Source of the DNA: Herminiimonas arsenicoxydans
GTDB lineage: Bacteria; Pseudomonadota; Gammaproteobacteria; Burkholderiales; Burkholderiaceae_D
NCBI GenBank assembly: GCA_000026125.1
Contig: CU207211.1
Location: forward strand, 1,426,001 to 1,490,000
Direction: 5' to 3'
Length of the DNA: 64,000 nucleotides
Made by a program: the position numbers and the translations under genes. The notes under the pieces are model-generated. The model saw only the letters and a program-made list of their open reading frames with translations, made no database searches and was not told the origin of the DNA. Below are positions 59,302 to 64,000 of this stretch, piece by piece. How positions within the stretch are numbered: the stretch's first letter is position 1; each line of letters opens with the position of its first letter.

Positions 59302-60249
59302 ATGAGTAATCGCATTGCTATCTTGTGCTCCGGACAGGGAGGACAGCACGCGGACATGTTCGATATCCTGCGTGAGGATGCGCGGGTCAGCCAGTTGCTG
59401 CAGACATGGCCGCTGGAAGAACTGTGCGGACATGCGCTAGCGGATATCCTGGCGGACGAACACCTGATGTTTGCCAATCCGATTGCACAACCGCTGGTGG
59501 TCGCGAGCATATTGGCAAGCTGGGAAGCCGTAAAAGGACTCATCCCCAGGCCCTTGATTACCGCCGGTTACAGCATAGGCGAGCTGGCATCCTGGTCGGT
59601 GGCGGGGGCGCTGGCGCCGGATGAGACGATCAGGCTGGCTGGGTTACGCGCAAAACTGCTGCAAGGTTGCATTACGCCCGAGCAGCCGCAAGTGATGCTG
59701 GCCATTTCGCTATCGCAAGCTCTGATACAGATGGCAGAGCTGGAGCCGGTGCTGCGTGCGCATGGTTTTTTCGTTGCGATTGAAGTCGATGAAGATGCGG
59801 TGATCGCCGGCGGCCTGCTCGGCAATGCCGATGCGCTGGAAGCATCCGTTAGCGCAGCCGGCGGCAAGGTAACCCGACTGCCAATTGAAATCGCTTCACA
59901 TACGCCATGGATGCGCAATGCGGTCAAGCCGTTTGAAGATGCAGTAACGGCGAGCGGTATGAGCAATCCCTTGTTTCCTGTTCTGGCAGGAATTTCCGGC
60001 GCACGCCTGCACAACAAGGATGCAGCAGCATCCGCATTATCACGCCAGCTTGCCGAGCCGATACGCTGGCAAGGCGTGATGGACAGCCTGGATGAAGCAG
60101 GCGTGGCGATGGCGATAGAACTGGGCCCCGGCGCGGCCTTGTCCAGAATGCTGGAGGCGCGACATCCGCATATACAGTGCCGCTCTGTTGCAGAATTCAG
60201 ATCGCTGGCCGGTTTGAAAAGATGGGTCGAGCAGTACGCAGATACATGA
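59302..60249 (+). CDS. mdcH: Malonate decarboxylase malonyl-CoA:ACP transacylase (epsilon subunit)
   Basis: A 315-residue FabD-like transacylase that loads the first malonyl group onto MdcC and restarts the catalytic cycle. It shows the N-terminal LCSGQGGQHADMFDIL (GQGxQ), the nucleophile elbow AGYSIGELASW with Ser91, the catalytic His in EIASHTPWM, and ELGPGAALSRMLE. It is the last gene of the operon, 15 bases after mdcB. Confidence 0.93.
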   Translation: MSNRIAILCSGQGGQHADMFDILREDARVSQLLQTWPLEELCGHALADILADEHLMFANPIAQPLVVASILASWEAVKGLIPRPLITAGYSIGELASWSVAGALAPDETIRLAGLRAKLLQGCITPEQPQVMLAISLSQALIQMAELEPVLRAHGFFVAIEVDEDAVIAGGLLGNADALEASVSAAGGKVTRLPIEIASHTPWMRNAVKPFEDAVTASGMSNPLFPVLAGISGARLHNKDAAASALSRQLAEPIRWQGVMDSLDEAGVAMAIELGPGAALSRMLEARHPHIQCRSVAEFRSLAGLKRWVEQYADT

Positions 60250-60326
60250 TGCACAAGACAGAAAAATAGAAAAATTTTCGTCTTTGCTTCCCGAATATCC
60301 AACCGCACAAGCTCTGAGCCAAAGCA

Positions 60327-62117
60327 TCAATCGATGCGGGTGATCCTGTTGGTAGCCGGCGGTTTTAATGGCGAATGTGTGCGCAGATAGCTCTCCAGTG
60401 CATCGACATCCAGTGCGCCGCCCGACACATTGCGTCCTTCATTGAACAGACTGAATTGATCGCCGCCATTTGCCAGGTAGCTGTTCATCGCCACACGATA
60501 CATCCTGTCATTTGCAATCGGCGCACCATGCAGATGCATGGCGACGATGCGTGTGCCGATCGGATTTTTCAGGTTGTAGGTATAGGTAAATCCGCTCGAT
60601 GGAAACAGGATGCGCGGATGGCCCATGGCAGCGCTGCCAGCCTTGAACTGTTGTTCCAGCAGCTTGCGCAGCTGTGCTCCGGTAAAGCTTTTGACGACCA
60701 GATTGTTGCCAAACGGCTGGCTGCTGAACAATTGCGCATAGCTGATCTCGCCCCCGCCGTTCGGTACCTGCAGGTCGGCACGCAGGCCGCCGGGATTCAT
60801 CAGCGCAAGTTGCGCCTGGCCGTTTTCCAGCGATTGTGTGGCGGCGAGTTGCGCATCGGCGATCAGATTGCCGAGTGGACTTTCGCCGGAGGCTGACTGT
60901 CTGCGTGTTGCGGATGCCGTCAGACTGCCGACGATGCGGTTTGCCAGCGGTGCGGCGGCGTGTGCGTAGCGGTTAACGATCGCAGCGACATCGCGGTCTT
61001 CCTCAAAACGCGGATACGCGGCAGAAGGCCGGACTGCGAGGCCGGCATGATTGATGAAGCCTGCTCCCTGCACGATCACATTGTCGGCGGATTTGGATAC
61101 CACTTTGCGCGTGTGCGGATTGATGCGCAGATTGATATCTGTAACCAGGGTGCCGTACTGGCCGGCACTGGTCAGCAAAAACGGTTTGGCCGGATTTTTT
61201 CGGCCGTAATCGCAGACATACGATCGATGCGTATGGCCGGATACCACGACATCGACTGCCGGATCGAGTCGCTCCAGTATCGTGACGATCGCGCCAGCCA
61301 GATTCGGGCAGGTATGGTCGTTGAAGCCGCCGGTCGTCGTGCCGCCCTCATGCACGATGACAACGATGGCAGCTGCGCCTTGCGCCTTCAGCTGCGGGAT
61401 CAGTGCATTCGCAGTATGGGCTTCGTCCTTGAACGTCACGCCGGCGACGCCACCGGGCGTGACGAGGTATGCGGTGTTTTTCAATGTCAGGCCGATGAAG
61501 CCGATCTTCACCTGCTGTGGGCCGTGGCCGAAAGTCTTGATGGCGCTCGCAGGGAAGAGTGTGCTGCCATCTTTCTTGACGGTATTTGCTGCGAGAAAGC
61601 CGAAATTGGCGCCGGCAAACTGCTGGTTGAGCGCGCAGGGCTGGCGCTGCGTGTATTTGGTGCAACCGCCATTCTGCATGCGCAACAGCTCGGCCACACC
61701 CTTATCGAATTCGTGATTGCCGACGGCATTGAAGTCGATGCCGAATGCATTGACTGCTTCTATCGTTGGCTCATCGAGAAACAGTGCCGATACCAGCGGC
61801 GTAGCGCCTATCATGTCACCGGCAGAAACGACGGCGTGATAGGGATTGGCCTGCTTCAGGGATTTGATTGCGCCGGCAAGATAGGCGGCGCCGCCGGCCG
61901 GTATGCCGACATGCGTGCCGTCGGCGGTCGGTACGGGAATGGATAATTTTGTAGCTTCGAGATGGCCGTGCAGATCGTTGAAGGCGATGATCTTGACGTT
62001 GATATCGGCGATGGCGTCATCGGCTGAAGCGGGCAGGACTTGCGTTGCGGCAGGATGGCTGCCGCTGCAACTGCCTAGTAGAACGACGGCACAAAACGAC
62101 AGCGCAATCCGGATCAT
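60327..62117 (-). CDS. Bifunctional metallophosphatase / 5'-nucleotidase lipoprotein
   Basis: A 596-residue exported protein of the UshA/5'-nucleotidase family, which hydrolyses nucleotides or related phosphate esters at the cell surface. The leader MIRIALSFCAVVLLGSC ends in a clear lipobox (LGSC). Metal-binding motifs of the calcineurin-like domain are FNDLHGHLEA, GDMIGATPL, GNHEFDKG, VIVHEGGT and GHTHRSYVC. The C-terminal substrate domain contains NLIADAQLAATQ, NPGGLRADL, QPFGNNLVV and NSYLANGGDQFSLF. The start overlaps the upstream small gene as ATGA. Confidence 0.92.
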   Translation of the reverse strand: MIRIALSFCAVVLLGSCSGSHPAATQVLPASADDAIADINVKIIAFNDLHGHLEATKLSIPVPTADGTHVGIPAGGAAYLAGAIKSLKQANPYHAVVSAGDMIGATPLVSALFLDEPTIEAVNAFGIDFNAVGNHEFDKGVAELLRMQNGGCTKYTQRQPCALNQQFAGANFGFLAANTVKKDGSTLFPASAIKTFGHGPQQVKIGFIGLTLKNTAYLVTPGGVAGVTFKDEAHTANALIPQLKAQGAAAIVVIVHEGGTTTGGFNDHTCPNLAGAIVTILERLDPAVDVVVSGHTHRSYVCDYGRKNPAKPFLLTSAGQYGTLVTDINLRINPHTRKVVSKSADNVIVQGAGFINHAGLAVRPSAAYPRFEEDRDVAAIVNRYAHAAAPLANRIVGSLTASATRRQSASGESPLGNLIADAQLAATQSLENGQAQLALMNPGGLRADLQVPNGGGEISYAQLFSSQPFGNNLVVKSFTGAQLRKLLEQQFKAGSAAMGHPRILFPSSGFTYTYNLKNPIGTRIVAMHLHGAPIANDRMYRVAMNSYLANGGDQFSLFNEGRNVSGGALDVDALESYLRTHSPLKPPATNRITRID

Positions 62118-62338
62118 TGAGCTGCGTCGGGATCGACCTGATTTTGAATTGCATCCAGGATCAAGGGTTCGACTTCCTGCCACTTGAGCATGATCAGCGG
62201 ATCGTCCGAATCGCAAAGGCGGGTATCAAATAATTGATGTTCCACAGCATATAAATTGAGCATCGCAGTCTTGATGATTTTTTCATAAAAATATCGGCTT
62301 TCCGCATCCATGTCGGCAAACATTTTTCTGGTGCTCAT
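62114..62338 (-). CDS. Small hypothetical protein upstream of the 5'-nucleotidase
   Basis: A 74-residue soluble acidic protein starting MSTRKMFADMDAESRYFYEK, with TAMLNLYAVEHQLFDTR and ending DPDAAQ. GAGG lies 9 bases before this ATG, which supports it over the longer frame. No motif is recognised. It shares 4 bases with the nucleotidase gene, so the two are probably translated from one mRNA. Confidence 0.6.
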   Translation of the reverse strand: MSTRKMFADMDAESRYFYEKIIKTAMLNLYAVEHQLFDTRLCDSDDPLIMLKWQEVEPLILDAIQNQVDPDAAQ

Positions 62339-62450
62339 ATCGATACCTCGTAGAGAAATTATCAAACCGCTACCTGATCATTATATGCGGCTTGCCAAGA
62401 TCCGAAAGGGTTGTGTATAGACATACGTGCAATGCGTCAGCAGACGTGAA

Positions 62451-62480
62451 AAAAGGGCAAACACGGATGTTTGCCCTTTT
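62451..62480 (-). terminator. Terminator after the DUF1993 gene
   Basis: AAAAGGGCAAACA and TGTTTGCCCTTTT pair over 13 bp with a 4-base loop. On the - strand six T's end the structure. A second small hairpin (CGGCAGC/GCTGCCG near 62492-62511) lies between it and the stop codon. Confidence 0.88.
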
Positions 62481-62525
62481 CTAACTTTTGCGGCAGCGCA
62501 AATGCTGCCGGTTAACGCATGCGTA

Positions 62526-63038
62526 TCAGTAGCTACCCATGTAATCGCGCTTGCCGATTTCAATGCCGTTGTGGCGCAGGATGGCGTAAGTCGTGGTGAC
62601 GTGGAAGAAGAATTGCGGTAAGCCGAAGTGCAGCAAATAATCCTGGCCGTTAAATTTTCTTTCTTTAGGGGTTCCTGGACGCAGAACGATGTCGCGCGCC
62701 TCCTGACCGTCGATTTGTGCCGGTTTGATGCTGTCGAGAAAGGTGATCGTTTCCGCCAGCATGGCGCGCAGATCGGCAAAGGTGGTGGCCAGGCTGTCGT
62801 CGACCTTGGGTACGTCGAGACCGGCCAGGCGCGCGGATACGCCGCGTGCAAAGTCGCCGGCAATCTGTACCTGGCGTATCAAAGGAAACATGTCCGGGTA
62901 CAAGCGCGCCTGCAGGTAGGCATTAGGGTCGATGTTCTTTGCCGCAGCATGCTCTTCGGTTTTCTTGAGCAGGTCGCTCACGCTATTGAGCATTTGCTTG
63001 AGTACAGGAACGGAGGCGGCGTAGAGAGAAATGGTCAT
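62526..63038 (-). CDS. DUF1993 domain protein
   Basis: A 170-residue protein starting MTISLYAASVPVLKQMLNSV. It has the DUF1993 pattern YLQARLYPDMFPLIRQVQIAGDFARGVSARLAG (core LYPDMFPLxxQVQxAxDxA), DLRAMLAETITFLD and the terminal HFGLPQFFFHVTTTYAILRHNGIEIGKRDYMG. The fold is thought to be a DinB-like four-helix bundle; the function is unknown. The ATG follows GGAAGTTCC. It is a single-gene unit with a strong terminator. Confidence 0.9.
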   Translation of the reverse strand: MTISLYAASVPVLKQMLNSVSDLLKKTEEHAAAKNIDPNAYLQARLYPDMFPLIRQVQIAGDFARGVSARLAGLDVPKVDDSLATTFADLRAMLAETITFLDSIKPAQIDGQEARDIVLRPGTPKERKFNGQDYLLHFGLPQFFFHVTTTYAILRHNGIEIGKRDYMGSY

Positions 63039-63148
63039 GGAACTTCCTTGGTGAGTGTGAGGCAGGTAGATGTGTCGATTATAGGCAGGATTGGAAAGTC
63101 GCGCAGCCGCCGGCATTTTTACGCCAACTGATTTCTCTCATGCCATCC

Positions 63149-63820
63149 TCATTCACGTTCTCGCATATCCGCCTGCATGCCGATATGCGCTTGCTGTTGC
63201 GTGACAAAACCGTCGAATGCTGCCAGCAGCGGTTTATATTTTTCAGTATTTTCTTCCAGGTGCATCAAGGCGTAACAAGTCGCCTCGAATGAGGAAAGCT
63301 GATCTGCCTTGTGCGCCTTGCGTATCCGGTAATGCGAAGGCGGCGGATCGCGCAGAGGCAGACGCGGCAACTGTTGCAGCAGCGGATTGAGATGCAGCAT
63401 CTTGCGGCTCTTGCGCCAGGTACCATCGATTACGATCAGACGGATGCGCGTTTCCGCTGTTATCTGTGCGACGGTGAGCGGCGAGATGAGCGCTTGTTCT
63501 TCAGCGTTTTCGGGATAGAGCAGAAGAGGGCATACAGTTTTTCCCTGTGCATGTACCTCGTCTGCCGAATCGAAAGGCGCACGCAGCAATGCCTGCAGTT
63601 CCTGTTCGGAAAATGTTTCGCCAACGACGAGACGGCTGTGCGGCAAACTCATGTGCAGCAGACGTGCTGTATTTTTTGCGTTGCCAACTTCCAGCGGATG
63701 CTGCAGAAACAGCACTTCGACATCGTGCTCAAGCGGGGTGACCCACTGACAGATGCAGGTGCGCTGCGGACGCAGGCATCGTGCGCAGTAGAGGCGTTTG
63801 CTGGTGTTCGGCGAGGGCAT
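63149..63820 (-). CDS. tRNA-uridine aminocarboxypropyltransferase, DTW domain (TapT-like)
   Basis: A 223-residue SPOUT-related enzyme that adds the acp group from SAM to a uridine in tRNA. The four N-terminal cysteines (YCARCLRPQRTCIC) form a probable zinc site. The family-defining DTW region reads LIVIDGTWRKSRKMLHLNP, with Gly in place of Asp before TW-type spacing (DGTW). RIRKAHKADQLSSFEATCYAL near the C-terminus is also conserved. The E. coli homologue (YfiP/TapT) makes acp3U47. Confidence 0.9.
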   Translation of the reverse strand: MPSPNTSKRLYCARCLRPQRTCICQWVTPLEHDVEVLFLQHPLEVGNAKNTARLLHMSLPHSRLVVGETFSEQELQALLRAPFDSADEVHAQGKTVCPLLLYPENAEEQALISPLTVAQITAETRIRLIVIDGTWRKSRKMLHLNPLLQQLPRLPLRDPPPSHYRIRKAHKADQLSSFEATCYALMHLEENTEKYKPLLAAFDGFVTQQQAHIGMQADMRERE

Positions 63821-63983
63821 GGGCAGGATTGGACTTTATATCGTGCTAAAAAGCGAAAAAATGCTGGGCGAGTTTTTAAACGCAGAAATATTTGGCAATG
63901 AAGCGACGAGAACACGCGTGGTTACCGTAACAGATTATAGTCGCCACTTTGGTAAGAACATGATCGCTTGATCATGCAAAAAA

Positions 63984-64000
63984 GCCGGCGCTTGAGGCCG
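63984..64000 (-). terminator. Half of a terminator cut by the window edge
   Basis: GCCGGC (63984-63989), a 6-base loop and GCCG at 63997-64000 look like a stem interrupted by the end of the window. Six A's precede it, which would be a T tract on the - strand for a gene lying beyond 64000. Confidence 0.45.

Overview
The window looks like a chromosomal segment of a betaproteobacterium, order Burkholderiales, most likely an Oxalobacteraceae member of the Herminiimonas/Janthinobacterium type. The reasons are moderate GC content, Burkholderiales-style gene blocks (DUF3305/DUF3306 formate dehydrogenase locus, CbpA/CbpM, NCS1-type sensor kinase, malonate decarboxylase with a TRAP transporter) and housekeeping genes (psd, smpB, mrp). 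This assignment comes from recognising protein families by eye, not from a database search. I see no rRNA, tRNA, insertion sequence, prophage or CRISPR array.

Positions 1-15300 form a molybdenum/tungsten and formate block. It holds the start of mobA, then moaA and mrp/apbC. A long + strand run follows: DUF3305, DUF3306, a 699-residue multi-cluster ferredoxin, a TorD-type chaperone, a small Tat protein, the catalytic FDH subunit, the Fe-S subunit, a small lipoprotein, a cytochrome b subunit, a small exported protein and fdhD. It ends with two tungstate/molybdate ABC genes (permease and ATPase) that have no binding-protein gene beside them. From 15300 to 19800 lie a soluble histidine kinase coupled to a receiver-TPR regulator, a MarR/tautomerase/2OG-oxygenase group with a repeated operator-like site, and a large intergenic region. 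From 19700 to 22400 an ArsR regulator with a perfect palindromic operator precedes an MFS exporter and an old yellow enzyme.

Positions 22400-36800 are mixed chromosomal genes: SirB2, GNAT, LprI-like, YadGH-type ABC exporter, a di-iron MBL-fold protein behind a perfect FNR-type box, EamA, CbpAM, VIT family, nitronate monooxygenase behind a second FNR-type box, AsmA, Psd, a DedA-rhodanese fusion and MarC. Positions 36900-43730 form an amide module: fmdA-fmdB-amiS/ureI on the - strand, divergent from an NCS1 permease, a hybrid histidine kinase and a LuxR-type response regulator. A cysteine-rich segment lies in the frame of the kinase but overlaps the end of the permease. This suggests that an ancestral permease-kinase fusion has been split by a small deletion and frameshift.

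Positions 43800-50200 hold an Rnk-like factor coupled to a 46-residue membrane peptide, a structured intergenic region, a TSUP transporter, smpB, a methyltransferase with an apparent ATT start, an MFS transporter, a maleate-isomerase-family enzyme and a LysR regulator. Positions 50190-60250 are a malonate regulon: an FCD/GntR regulator, a promoter overlapped by a TTGTATACA operator, a TRAP transporter (dctPQM) and mdcACDEGBH. The remainder encodes a 5'-nucleotidase lipoprotein, a DUF1993 protein and a DTW-domain tRNA-modifying enzyme. Formamidase releases formate, so the amide module could feed the formate dehydrogenase block; that link is inferred.
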